Shown one piece after another: positions 26,918 to 38,100 of a DNA stretch of 64,000 bases (its first letter is position 1; every line of letters starts with the position of its first letter). The DNA is taken from contig CM063502.1 of the NCBI GenBank assembly GCA_032207245.1, forward strand, positions 45,576,191 through 45,640,190, given 5' to 3'. Made by a program: the position numbers and the translations under genes. The DNA is from Pardosa pseudoannulata (lineage: Eukaryota; Arthropoda; Arachnida; Araneae; Lycosidae). The notes under the pieces are model-generated. The model ran no database searches and was not told the DNA's origin. It was given only the letters and a program-made list of their open reading frames with translations.

Positions 26918-27106
26918 AGCTCGGGTTGGTTGGTTGGTTGGGAGCACTACGGTCTACTTTTTTTGCAACACGAGGGCTAATGAGACAAGGACTTACTGCT
27001 TATAGCCGATTCCGAACGGCTACGAACACCCATGCCACAGTGGGACTCGAACCCACGAACTCCGGATCCGAAGGTCAGTGCCCTAACCATTAGGCCATCG
27101 TTCGGC
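26918..27106 (-). mobile_element. tRNA-derived SINE, family A, copy 2 (inside piggyBac)
   Basis: Minus orientation with the 5' end at 27,106. The tRNA-like head has a box-A-like TGGCCTAATGGTTAGGGC and box B (GGGTTCGAGTCCC) in a perfect five-pair T stem. The body matches copy 1 and it ends in an (AACC)n tail (visible as GGTT repeats from 26,924). The flanking word TTGAC occurs at 26,913-26,917 and again at 27,107-27,111, a probable 5-bp target duplication. Removing the SINE restores a near-perfect palindrome in the host piggyBac element. Confidence 0.85.
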
Positions 27107-27395
27107 TTGACTGCTTGGGAAATTTTAAATAATCAAAAGATTTTTATTTATTGAATTGAGTAAATTTCTAATATGACCTGTCCGGCTTTGTATTGAAATA
27201 ACATTTTTTTTCGATTACGGTAACATACCGATGCATGATAAATTGTCGATTTGGGCGTATACTTGATAAGTGTCAGTTGCTCAATAAGCTAAAGTAGTAC
27301 TAGTTATTCGAATCTTTATAAAGTGTTGTTCTAACAAGTTGTTTATTTTATTTCTTTTGCTAAATTTGTTAAAATTGATAAAAGTAATGAAAAAA

Positions 27396-27861
27396 TGTTA
27401 CCAGAATCAATTCAATTTTATAACAGTACAAAATTTGGAGTTGATATGGCGGATCAAATGGCCAAAAATATACAGTAAAATCTAGTTCTCGTAGATGGCC
27501 CCTCCAAATATTTTTCAATATTTTAGATTTGGCTGCCATGAATGCTTGGATCATTTACAAAGAAACGACAGGAATACAAATAGAACGAAAAGAGTTCTTA
27601 TTTCAATTAGCAGAACATCTTTCCAACGAATATAGAGTTGCAAGACAGAAAAATTTATCAGAACATGAAGACCCACAAAGATCAACTGCAACATCATCAA
27701 ATGCAACCCATTCTCACAAACGCATATTTTGTCAAGTACGACTTTGCCACAACAACAAAACAAATAATATATGTGAAAAATGTCAAAAGTATGTTTGCAG
27801 ATGTACACATAAAAATATTTCCACTTTCATTTGCATAAAATGTACAAATAATAATGCATAA
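27396..27861 (+). pseudogene. piggyBac transposase C-terminal fragment
   Basis: The reading begins MLPESIQFYNSTKFGVDMAD, the conserved piggyBac block around the third catalytic Asp (in GVDMADQM). Near 27,468 one base is missing and the frame shifts, then resumes as VKSSSRRWPLQIFFN and LAAMNAWIIYKETTG. The C-terminal Cys-rich domain is complete by eye: CQVRLCH, then CEKC, VCRC and ICIKC (about 27,727-27,843), a cross-brace zinc-binding pattern that recognises the element's ends in characterised piggyBac enzymes. The stop is TAA at 27,859-27,861. The first two catalytic Asp residues and the N-terminus are absent because of the internal deletion. Confidence 0.9.
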
Positions 27862-28065
27862 ATTATTTTTTTTTAATTAAAGTAAATTTTTTTATTGTTA
27901 ATATTTACTAATAACTTGTTGTTTAATTGTAAATAATATAAGAAATATTAAAAATTAATTTTAAACAAATTTCTTTACATATTTGTTATTTTTTCACAAT
28001 GCAGTCATTTTGACTGTTTTGGGGCAATATAGGTATACAAGAAATCTCGGGCAATCTAGTGTTAA

Positions 28066-28389
28066 AAAAGATTATTCACTAAGGGGTTAATATAATTTGT
28101 GTTAAAGTAATACACTACCTACATTTTAGTACTACATGCATCTCAGACATAACTTAAACTTATAAGATTATTTAACCCTAAAACGCCATTAGTCTTTTAT
28201 TGATAAATGTTTGTTATTACTAAAGATTTTTAAATAAATACTGATATTACTAAAATCTTTCTACATATTAAATTAAAAGTTTCATATAATTTACGTAAGT
28301 AATAGAATATCAAATTTTGCAAAAATAAAAAATTCGAAATATATTATTATTCGAAATATATTATTAAAAATTATATTATTATATACATA
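28066..28389. other. AT-rich unassigned sequence
   Basis: A single TTAACCCTAAAACGCC at 28,172-28,187 resembles a piggyBac-type end, but no matching inverted end was found, so it is not called as an element. Confidence 0.4.
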
Positions 28390-31250
28390 TATGTAATCCA
28401 GCAAAATAAGAACTACCGGACACAATAATTACGTAACCCTTATTCGTTTTACTTGCCTCGGCTACTGGGCAAGGAAAAGCCTAAGCAACTAGACTATTTG
28501 AGGAAATTGTAGTCGGGCCATTATATTAAAAAGAATAGGAAGAGTTCGTAACGAAATTAAACCTTTATTCGTGAGCTGCTAAAAATGAGATCTTTGCCAG
28601 TCAACGGCAGAAAAGAGAATGAAACGAAAAACACTTTGTTGTAATGGAGGTATACCGACACAGATAGACTTTTCCTAAAGGACAAGAAATTTAGTCAGCG
28701 AATTTAACTGTTAGTTCAAGTGAAACCTGAGCCATTTTCTAGCAACAGCTGGAAAATATGTTGAATAGACAGGAAATTTACATGTATTTCACAGAAAGCT
28801 TTGGGAAATGTGCTGGAAGAATTTTAAGTCGAGGACACTACTTTGATTATTGTGACTGGAAAAATATATTTTAAGGAATTAGAATGGAAGAGAGGAAGTT
28901 TTTAAAGGGATATTAAAGTGAAATAATTTTTATATATTACAGATCCCCCTCCCCCCCCCCGAAAAAAGAGAAAATTGTCTCACTGAACGGTGACATTTTC
29001 CCAAATTATAATAGTACAAAAGTATAAATATGAAAATTATTTTAATGATAATCAATAAAATTATAACATAATACGAAATTTAATGTAGAAGAGTCACAAG
29101 CTGACTTGCCACTGTATGAGAATTGAAAACATCAGGGTTACAGTGTCAGAAGCTTCGTCTGTAACTCTTCATAAGTAATTCTATACAATCATATCACAAT
29201 TTGAAAACTATGTATTTATTCAGTTCCTATGACTCTCCTTCACAGTCACAAAAACTATATAGAGAATCAATATATGAACAAATAAACAATGAAAAGTTAA
29301 TATGTAAGGAATGTAAACAAAAACATAATAACACACACGAATGAAGGTGTAGGGTAAACAAGTTTTTAAGAAAGTTTATCATTATGAAATTCAATATTTC
29401 CTAAGCAAAAAATTTAACTTAAAATGTACAAATTTTATTAACTTTACTGACAAAATTATTTGGAGAAAGAAAAATAGCTGTCCTCTGTGGTGACCACCAT
29501 GAAAAATTGTTAGTGACCACGATTGTGGTCACACAAAACGACAAACGGTTCATCCCTGTGCGAGAGGCTACCTGTTGCTTTTGTAACAAGGCTCAGAAAT
29601 ATTAATTTTAAAAAATGAACCCTCTAAATATTGGACAAGATTAGGAGTAACTTGTGACACATTATGCAAGTCCTAATCTGGCCAAAACTCTCAGTGTAGC
29701 TCATCAAAAATTAAAATATCCTCAAATGTAGCATTTGTGAAACACATTTAGAAACATTTTTTTCTACCAAAGATCAGAGGTATGCGGGCTGACAGTCTCC
29801 CACATCGTGATCAGTCAAACGCTACCCATCTTCAGTGTGAAGGGAAAAAACCGAAACAAAATAATTAGATTTAACTTTAAAGAACATCTCGAGTGGAAGG
29901 GGCTTGTCTCGAAGACGATGACGGGATAATCGTTCATGATATAGAGAAAGCTGAAGAGCCAAAACGACAAAGGACTGACCTATCTCCTGACTTTGCTGAG
30001 GGTCTCTCCGAAGTTAAATATTAGAGAAAACTAACTTCACACTGAAAATCATACTGAATTACTCTTCGTAGCATTGTTTATTTGTAAGTGTTAACTACTC
30101 TGTATTTAATTCACATTAAAAAATTTAGACCTAAAATCTTCATCATATCTCTTAAATATCATTAAAAATGCTTAAACACAAAATGAAAACATCATTAATT
30201 ATTCTAAGAAAATTGTCTTAATTTAATCACATATTTTAATTTAATCAAATTCTTGTACTGTAAACATTCTCTTATTGTCTTTAAAATAGCGCATCATAAA
30301 TAAAAAAAACATAAAACACATTTATTAATATTATGGAAAAACGTTGAATATGAAATAAGTAAAAATATAAAACTCTTGAACACTTTCAATCAAATATTCT
30401 TTGCAATTCCCTTTTATAAAGCAGGATCTGATAATTACTAAGTCGAAAATTTATAATATTAAATTTGTCAAAAATATGTTAAGAAGTAATGGCAAAATAT
30501 TAAAAGACATGAAAAAAGGCACCGAGCTTATTCTCTAATGTCAACTCAACAGATAAAAAGTAAAAACTCAAAACAATAATTAAAGGTAACTACGGTTTAA
30601 TGTAAAAAGTGAATAATATAATGAAATAAAAAAAAGATTGATATCGAGTTCGTCAACAGTTATGAGCTTGACACTTCTCTTTCCGACCAAACTCCGCGCT
30701 CAGAGAAAATAGTCATAACCGCTTTCAATTCAGAAAGTATCAAAACATCTGCTCCCACAATATGCAGGGTTAAAATCCATGGCTATCATCTCGCCAAAGA
30801 AAACATTATTGTTAAATCATTTTTACTTTATTAAATATCAATCTTTTCATCAAAACAGTTACAACAAGAGAGTCTGCAACTGATTATATAACTTAAAAAC
30901 CATAACTCATGTATTTCAGATGAGAGAAAGACCATCACGTCATAACAAATTAGAATGATTTTAAACAGTAAGTTGAGCTTCAGCCGAAGAAAGAGGAAGC
31001 TTCATGATTGAGCTGTGTTCGAAATTACCATTGCACATTTGTGCTGTTTGGTCCTTTAGAAGGTCACAAATGATTCTTATTTTTATTAATGAGAATGGTA
31101 GAATTTATAATAACACGCGCTCAAATTAAAATAATTTTTCTCTTCGATCACAACATTCGTCAATGCAGGTGGGCCCTTCCCACATGGCGGATCACAGAAT
31201 AATCAAATTTCTCTAAAATACAAATTTGAAATTCCTAAACAAATTATTAA
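28390..31250. other. mixed-composition region, possible decayed retroelement
   Basis: Patches of moderately higher GC (about 28,396-28,700, 29,480-29,580, 29,760-30,010, 30,660-30,780 and 31,130-31,200) alternate with AT-rich DNA. They include a C-rich run at about 28,945-28,960 and a hairpin at 29,513-29,532. Reading frames are badly broken and no reverse transcriptase, integrase or transposase motif could be recognised. The pattern would suit an old, heavily mutated retroelement, but that is a guess. No terminal repeats were found. Confidence 0.3.
29513..29532. repeat. short perfect hairpin
   Basis: GTGACCAC, four bases, then GTGGTCAC. This is a perfect 8-bp stem, with a related GTGGTGACCAC word 26 bases upstream. 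Confidence 0.7.
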
Positions 31251-33890
31251 ATTAGTCTGAGAGTTCACACACAAAAGTTTCAAACATCAATTAAAAAATG
31301 TTATTATATTTTAGAATAATTTATATAAACAAAATTTATAAATGAAACCACTGAACATTTTAAAGTACTAGTACAATTTAAACATCAATTTCAAATTGAA
31401 AGATTTAAAATAATTTTCATTAAATTTTAACATAAACTTTAAACTCAAATGCAATCAACAATTATCAATAATAAAATAATTTTCTTTTAGAAACAATAAA
31501 TAAAAAAATTATGTAAAATCCTGCTTTTTGACTGTTTGTTCACAGGAGTAAGTTTCTTGGTTCCTGTTCACGCATAATTTGCACAACACAAATAAACCAA
31601 AATTATTAAATTTTAACACTGTTCATACATGAAAACTAAAATTGTTCTTAAATCCTTTCTCAGTTTCACGGTGCACAATATTTTAATCCTTTCATTTCAT
31701 CTATCGAAGTTTAACCAAACATCATTGTCAGCAATAAAAAACCAGCATATAAGTAATGTTGTAATCTTTTCTTCAATATTATAAATCAAATTTGAGAAAC
31801 AATCATAATCATTTATTAAGAATTATCACATATCTAGAAACGTTATTCATTTAAACAGAGATATCTTTTCAAGAGCAGAAATTTCGAACTATAAATTTTA
31901 GGAATCAATAAAATTTTAATTTGAAAATTTTACCTTAAATAACGAAAATTAGTGCAAGCAGTAGTTTTCTTCCTATCCGATAAAACTGCATATTTTATTC
32001 AGATTGTATTAAAAACACTGTTGAACTTTCAAATTTCACAAACAGGCATTAAATATATCATTCATTATTATGAGAATAAAAAGCATATTGTATCTTTTTC
32101 TTTTAAACGAGTAACGTTTTGGATTGAAATAACTACACTAATGCAAAATACCATATATGTCATATGAGACAATAAATGCGGAATTTACATATAAGTTATG
32201 TTCATTACTATTTTTTATTGATTTAGTTCTAAATGTTTGAAAAATTTTATATTAATAGCATTAATTAAATATTTAAAGATCTAGCATATAAACTGTCATA
32301 TGACTGGATCAGTAAAATTTTTAATTTTCCAGAATTGTAAATTACCCTATGAGACAGGTAAATAAATGGTTGTTTCTGGCTGAGAATTTTCTTGCAACAA
32401 AATATAATCGATGACTAAATTTAAAATTATCACATATGTATCTAATCTATTATTTAAGCCAAATGTAAAATAAAATTATTTACGTAATATCTAAGTTCAG
32501 TGACAAAAAGTATGAAAATATTTAAATAATTATAAATAAATAATGATAAATGAGATGGTTAAAAGAAGGGTGTCATAAGGCTAGAGAAAAATATTATTTT
32601 TACCCATTTATTATGTGGTCATTTGATAAATTTAATCGCATGCTCTTAACCGGGGAAAATAGCGCTTGAAATAATGGCATTAAATACTCAAAAAGGGGAA
32701 AAGGGGTGGATTTCGAACTTTTCAAAGACGACAGTATTTTTCGATGTGATGTGAAGTATATTTATACCAATTAGATAAGTTAAGGAGAAGATAAACTTTA
32801 CTTGCTTTGAATTTTCTAACCCTAACTCTTCAAGAATCCAACATGGATGCCTCTATCTATTCCAGGTCCGAACGGACGGAAAGATAACGTAGTATATTAT
32901 TATATAGGGGACTTATTGTTTATTATAATTTTTATTTGCAAAAAATTAACTGTACTCATTATAATTAATAAATCGTTCTAAACGGTATCTTACGCCTTAT
33001 GCTGTGAACAAAAAATTGTAGCATAATCTTTCTCACATAATTAGTAACATGTCATTTCTTCGGTAGAGTCAAATAAGATTAAAAAGAAATGTGGTAAAAC
33101 TAAATGTGCTATAAAAATCACATTTTTTAATAGAACGTTTAGTTTTTCCAAACTTAGGGTTTGCCTTCTGTACACATCAGCTCATTTTCACGTTTACTTT
33201 ACCTTTAATACTCTGACATAAGACCTTGTATTTACTGAGCAACTACTGTATTTGAGAACGTTTAAAGAAGGCGAAAAATTCTTTCCCTATGCCTCTAGAT
33301 AAAGTACACGGACAGAAAGATATTTCAATTATGTTTTGTAGAGAATGTCTTTCTAATTGCAAGATATACTTTAGAATGTTTGCCGTACCGGTGTGAACAT
33401 TTACTGAATACACATACAAAAACTGTTAATTTGGCGCCTTCACATTCATCAGTTATAATTTTTTATAGAACCAAATCTTATAAATTCTACAAGCATAATC
33501 ATTTTTGCAAAATCGATATTAATGATTTAAAGATGTTCGAAATCATCACAATAAAAATTTTAATCATTAAGGGAAACTTGATTGAGTAATTTAGATTTCA
33601 CAGTTTGGTGTAAATGTTGTTTAAAACACTCGTGGATGTTATTTTAAATGAACATTAAGATTATTCACCTTCTAATACATATTTTAGTATAAAAAGTTGT
33701 GATTAAAAAAATGAATTTTGAAATATCTCTAAAATAATCTTCAGTATTTTAAAGCATAACGATATTAGAAATTTGTTATTAAAGCACAGTACAACATTTT
33801 GGTTTTTTCAATAAAGATACCAAAAATTCGCTTTTAGTTGAAAAATAGCATGAGACGATTACTATCAGTCTGTTTTAGAGAGGTAGTATC
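31251..33890. other. AT-rich unassigned sequence
   Basis: No supported feature. Open frames at 31,952-32,167 and 33,380-33,589 have no recognised similarity. Confidence 0.5.
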
Positions 33891-34002
33891 TACGAGGGTT
33901 GGAACTTTAATAGTGCCAACTATTTATTTACATGGAATAGAAAAGTAATTCGTGTCACCATGTTTTACAGTCCTTCAGTAGAGTCGCACGTATGTGTATA
34001 AC

Positions 34003-34787
34003 TAATGTGACCATTTACTTTTTGACTCAAAACGGGACATTGGTTTATTTAGGTCAAATCATTGGTAGTCAATGAAAAAAAACATTTTTTTAAAGTTATT
34101 TATTCAGAAAAAGTTAGTTGGCTTAAAAGTTACGAATCACTAAATATAGGTACCCAAAATGTTTAGTTATATTTATATTTACCAGAAGAACAAATTTGTT
34201 TTAATATAGCTGGTGACGATTTCAAATAAGAATGAAACTCTTGACACGTGTTTTTTATATTTACCTTATTTATCAACATCGCCTTTAGAACTGAAATTTG
34301 TAACTGGGTTTTCTCAGATGTCCACAATTCGTTCATAATAGAAAATACTCTTACTATTGGAGCATTTGTAGCAGGCAAACATAAAATATATTCAATTACA
34401 ATAGAAAAGTTTTTATGCTGAAGATTGTTGGCACGAAAGTGTTTGAATACTTCCACCTAACGGGTTTCCATGGAAACATTTAAATTATTGCATTCCGTTA
34501 TTTTTTTAGATGTGATGTAATTAGAAATTAATTAAAATTCGTCAAAAACTTCAGGTTGTCATGTTGTGTGACCCAGACGCTAGTCTCACCGCTAGTTCCC
34601 GTCCAGTTGGTGTGGGCGTCACATCGCGGCGGTGGGCAGGACGGTGACCGGCCGTATGCTACTCAAATTTTCTCATTGTTTCTAAAAATGGGACAATTTT
34701 GCGTCCCACAGTCCATTTCGGGGACACCGGGACTCGTAATTGTAAATAGGGACAGTCCCGTTCAAAACGGGACGTCTGGTCTCGTTA
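34003..34787 (-). mobile_element. hAT transposon fragment nested in mariner
   Basis: It is bounded by the 8-bp direct repeat TGTATAAC at 33,995-34,002 and 34,788-34,795, the target size expected for hAT. The ends are imperfect inverted repeats, TAATGTGACCA on the left against TAACGAGACCA on the right strand complement, followed on both sides by an AACGGGAC word. At 785 bp it is much shorter than an autonomous hAT, so the 5' part of the transposase has been deleted. GC-rich sequence at about 34,560-34,770 belongs to its 5' non-coding part. Confidence 0.8.
34163..34456 (-). pseudogene. hAT transposase C-terminal dimerisation domain
   Basis: A 97-codon minus-strand frame contains IEYILCLPATNAPIVRVFSI and MNELWTSEKTQLQISVLKAM. 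This matches the C-terminal dimerisation domain of hAT transposases, which holds the multimer together and packs on the catalytic fold. The stretch after NAP corresponds to the family's conserved ERxFS segment, with the Glu changed. The ATG used by the frame is internal to the ancestral protein and not a real start. Catalytic and zinc-finger parts are missing, so this is a fragment. Confidence 0.8.
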
Positions 34788-35261
34788 TGTATAACCCGTT
34801 TCCAACGATGTGGAAGTCGCAGAACACCTGTAGCAGCGCCTGTTCTGTTGATTGTTCGAATGCACCGGTCTATTGACACAAGAATCTTTGGAACAGTTCT
34901 GAAGCGAATGCCACGAGGTGTTTCCTTCATCTTAGGAATTAAGATAAAATCACAAGGGCTTAGACCTGGAGAGTAAGGTGGATGGTAAAGCCATAGATGA
35001 CACTGTGCTGATGTACGATCTCTGGAACATTGAATTTTTATCCAACTTCATTCTTTCTGTTTCATTGTTTCTGTTTTGCAAACTAATACAAGGATCAGTT
35101 CTTCGCACCACTCCACTTGCGCGTGAAGTAGGAAGGTCGATTCTTTTTGCTGAAAGCTAAAGTAGGTATGCAGCTCATGTGTGGTATACTCGATAATCTT
35201 TGGTTTTGTTACATAGCGTTTTTACAGCATTGATGCCACTATTAAAGTTCCAACCCTCGTA

Positions 35262-37423
35262 TAACTGAGAGGTGTCACTGCAAGTACACAAATTGAGTGA
35301 ATGCTTGACAATCACTTTAATAAATTATAAGCGAAATTCAGCTTACGTATGCATAGATAGTAAAATATAATATTATAATATTTTAATAACTATATTTAAA
35401 AATTATAAATTTTATCATCATGTTATATTATTTTATTTCGAGGATTCTTAAGGATTTTACAACTGTATATAAACTGTTATCAGTATATAGATACATATTT
35501 TAAGTTAAGACAGTTAAAATACTTTACACTGAAAAATAATTTCATGTAGAGTGAATATTGCAATTGTAAATGGGGACACAACTATATGCAACAACAGTAC
35601 TAAATACAAAAATTCAACATGGTAATCGTTTTTGATTTATATCAAATACATACGTATATGCATATGTACAAACCTGACGACAAAACTTAAAATTCATTCA
35701 GGAATTAAATTAAAAAATTTGATAAAGGTAAAAAAATTAAATAATATTTAAAGTTAAGATTTTTAAAAGTTAAAATATTTAAAATTTCTTTGCACTTATG
35801 TAGAAAAATAATGATGAAAAGATTCAAAATTAATTCAAGCAGGGTCAAAAGGAGTATTTCCTTGAAATAGAAGCACTAAAATATTTTGCAATCACGATAC
35901 ATTATTTTTTTTACTTTCTACAAAAAAGTAAAAGTCTTGTAAAACCGGAAATTAAAATAAAATAACAGGAAAATATAATTTATTGACTTTAAATACCGTT
36001 AAATTAAAACGTACTTAAATTTACAGACTTATTTCGGATTTTCTGAAATATATAGTCAAATTAACTTTGTTTTAAAGGATAGAGCAGTCTACCTTATAGT
36101 GTAATAGGTTACATTTCATGTAAATTTTAAAAACATGCGATATTATAAAAATACAGAGGATTGATTCCTACATATTATTTTAATGCTAGGTTTTGAGATA
36201 TCTCCATTATTTTATTTTAAAATAATAAACCTTCATTATTTAATAAATAACCAATCTTTTCCAGTGAAAACTTTTATTAATTACATACATTTAAATATAT
36301 TTTGAATTTGAATGAATTCTGATAAAATGATAGATCATAAGAAACAAAGATAACTTTAAAATCGGTCGAAGGAATCTCGGTTTATTTACTTAAAATCTAT
36401 GTGATTAAAATGTATTTTGGAAAGTAAATAGTTATTTTGTGTTTCAAACAAAATTCGATATTTTTAAGATTCAATCATCCAACGGAAAGAAAATAAGATA
36501 ATAAAATGCAAACTATCAGGGAGTTATTCTTCTCACAAAGACTATAAGTGTTAAATTGGAGACTTCTGTAATTTTTTTCAGTATATAACGTGACTTAAGT
36601 AATCTTTTTATTCCTTAGAATTCCTCAAATTGGTGTATATATAACCCAAGAATAAAAAAAATAACTCTTCTGCTAAAGGAATTGCTACGAATAAATTTAA
36701 ATATCGTTTAATACTATGTTTTAAAAAATCTGATTTTAAATTTAAGAATGTTTAAATTTTGAGAAATAATAGAAACGTCATTCTATACAAAATTTTGAAA
36801 ACTTCCAGAGTGAAAGAACGTATAAACACGCTCCCAAAATGTTTAAGATCAGTGTTGGTAATTCTTCGACTGTGATTCAAAATGTAAGTAAAGAAATCCA
36901 TATACTGAAAAAAAGATGTTATAGGAAATGCAAATCTATAGATCTGCCTTTTCGAGATGGATATTACATAGGAAGCTTTAAATATTACTGGAAGTGTTGG
37001 AAGGGAAATATCAGAATTTATTTTCTCCTTTCTTCTTAACAATGGAATCCCATCATTTTGATGTGCTTATATAAAATTCAATTCGTAGTACACAAGCATG
37101 AAATTTTACACTAAATCATTTTTATTTGAAGACTCATATATTAATCTATAAATATATTCAACTCTCTTAAATAACCTTATTATAATATCAACATTTCTTT
37201 TTACGTTTTCTCCATAAAAATTTTAAGAGTGCTATTTCTAAGTAAATATAACATTAGACTTAATTGTATATGAAAATATTTAAACAAATCTATTTGGGAT
37301 TTTTTTTTAAAGTTGTCTGTACTCTTTAGTATATTTTTTGTATTTGCTAGAATAATATTTTTATGAAATAAAACCCATTAAATACTTAGTGATTGTTAAC
37401 GTCTTCTAGCCTACTTATTTATA
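35262..37423. other. AT-rich unassigned sequence
   Basis: No supported feature. The overlapping open frames at 36,752-37,042 (minus) and 36,839-37,039 (plus) share the same DNA, and neither shows a recognised domain or clear splice context. Confidence 0.5.
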
Positions 37424-37487
37424 TCCGTATTATTTGAATAAAAACATTATTTATCAATAAATAATGTTTTTATTCAAATAATACGGA
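37424..37487. repeat. perfect 64-bp palindrome
   Basis: Two perfectly complementary 31-bp arms are separated by CA at 37,455-37,456. The left arm starts TCCGTATTATTTGAA and the right arm ends TTCAAATAATACGGA. Pairing stops cleanly at both outer edges (A against A). It could form a long hairpin or cruciform. No coding capacity or element ends are apparent. Confidence 0.95.
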
Positions 37488-38100
37488 ATTTGCAAAAAGA
37501 GACTAATTATTTTCATCAGTTAATTTAAGACCATTATGTTCAAAATTTTATCATTTTCTGGAAAACATATATTATTTAAATTCATTTTTAAGGGATAAAT
37601 ATATAGTAATTAATTAAAAAAATTTATGAAAGATTTTTAATATGCCATAAGTTGCATTTATGGATACAATTTTACTAGATGTCCGATTTTTAAATCTCAT
37701 GTTATACTATAAATCATAAGAAATAAGATGGTGTTGACATACTTGTTATTTAATACTTTTAACAACAAGCATTTTCATGCGTTCTTTATTCTTCGGAGAG
37801 CCGATGGGTGGAAAAATCTGTATCCACGATATTGAAAATTAGTGGTAATGAACATTATTCTTACTATTGTGAAATGAGGGATCAAAACTTAACGAAAAAA
37901 TTAAATAAATAAAATTTAACAAGAGTTAAGGATAACAAAAACTGAGGTTGTTGTTAATTAAAATTTAAAGGCAAATGATATGAGATTGTCATAATATCAT
38001 AATATCATAAATTTTCATTTTATTTTTTAGGAACAATTAAAAATAATTAAATTACCAATATTTAACATAAAAGGATGGGAGAAGTGAATTTAAAATACAT
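37488..38100. other. AT-rich unassigned sequence
   Basis: Only a short ATCATA-type triplication near 37,990-38,008 is notable. Confidence 0.5.

Larger units (their letters stand above)
26706..28061 (+). mobile_element. piggyBac element, internally deleted, SINE-interrupted
   Basis: The element is flanked by TTAA at 26,702-26,705 and 28,062-28,065. Both ends begin with the same perfect 13-bp inverted repeat, CACTAGATTGCCC. A subterminal inverted repeat, TATACCTATATTGCCC, is at about 26,885-26,900 and in reverse at about 28,022-28,037. A palindromic word, CAGTCA-TTT-TGACTG, recurs next to these blocks at both ends. The total span is 1,356 bp, of which about 190 bp is an inserted SINE. Only the last part of the transposase remains, so much of the coding region was deleted. 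Intact ends mean it could still have been moved in trans. Confidence 0.9.
33965..34990 (-). pseudogene. mariner transposase C-terminus, split by hAT insertion
   Basis: On the minus strand from about 34,990 the reading is HPPYSPGLSPCDFILIPK, the mariner block around the third catalytic Asp. That Asp is kept (codon 34,949-34,951), while the usual SPDL has become SPGL. It continues MKETPRGIRFRTVPKILVS and INRTGAATGVLRLPHRW, the normal C-terminal region. The hAT copy (34,003-34,787) then interrupts it. Beyond, with a small frameshift, the family's ending is visible as DSTEGL followed by a stop at 33,965-33,967. The first two catalytic residues are lost with the internal deletion. Confidence 0.8.
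33893..35259 (-). mobile_element. mariner element with complete ends, hAT-interrupted
   Basis: The ends are a perfect inverted repeat of about 25 bp counting the TA (CGAGGGTTGGAACTTTAA and seven more bases before divergence). They are flanked by TA at 33,891-33,892 and 35,260-35,261. The transposase remnant reads on the minus strand. A hAT fragment of 785 bp plus an 8-bp target duplication sits inside. Without it the mariner would be about 574 bp, far below the usual 1.3 kb, so the copy is internally deleted. The start CGAGGGTTGGAACTTTAA is a terminal type I associate with arthropod mariners. Confidence 0.9.

Noticed and set aside
27551..27808. Minus-strand frame over the piggyBac C-terminus
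   Set aside because: Antisense shadow. The plus strand carries the conserved Cys-rich domain.
28172..28187. Left end of another piggyBac element (TTAACCCTAAAACGCC)
   Set aside because: No complementary right end with TTAA was found in the surrounding sequence.
34556..34876. Plus-strand 106-codon frame across the hAT right end
   Set aside because: It spans the hAT terminus and mariner junction, so it cannot be an ancestral reading frame.
36752..37042. Overlapping 96-codon minus and 66-codon plus frames
   Set aside because: No domain recognised, no codon or splice evidence, and length within chance expectation for a window this size.
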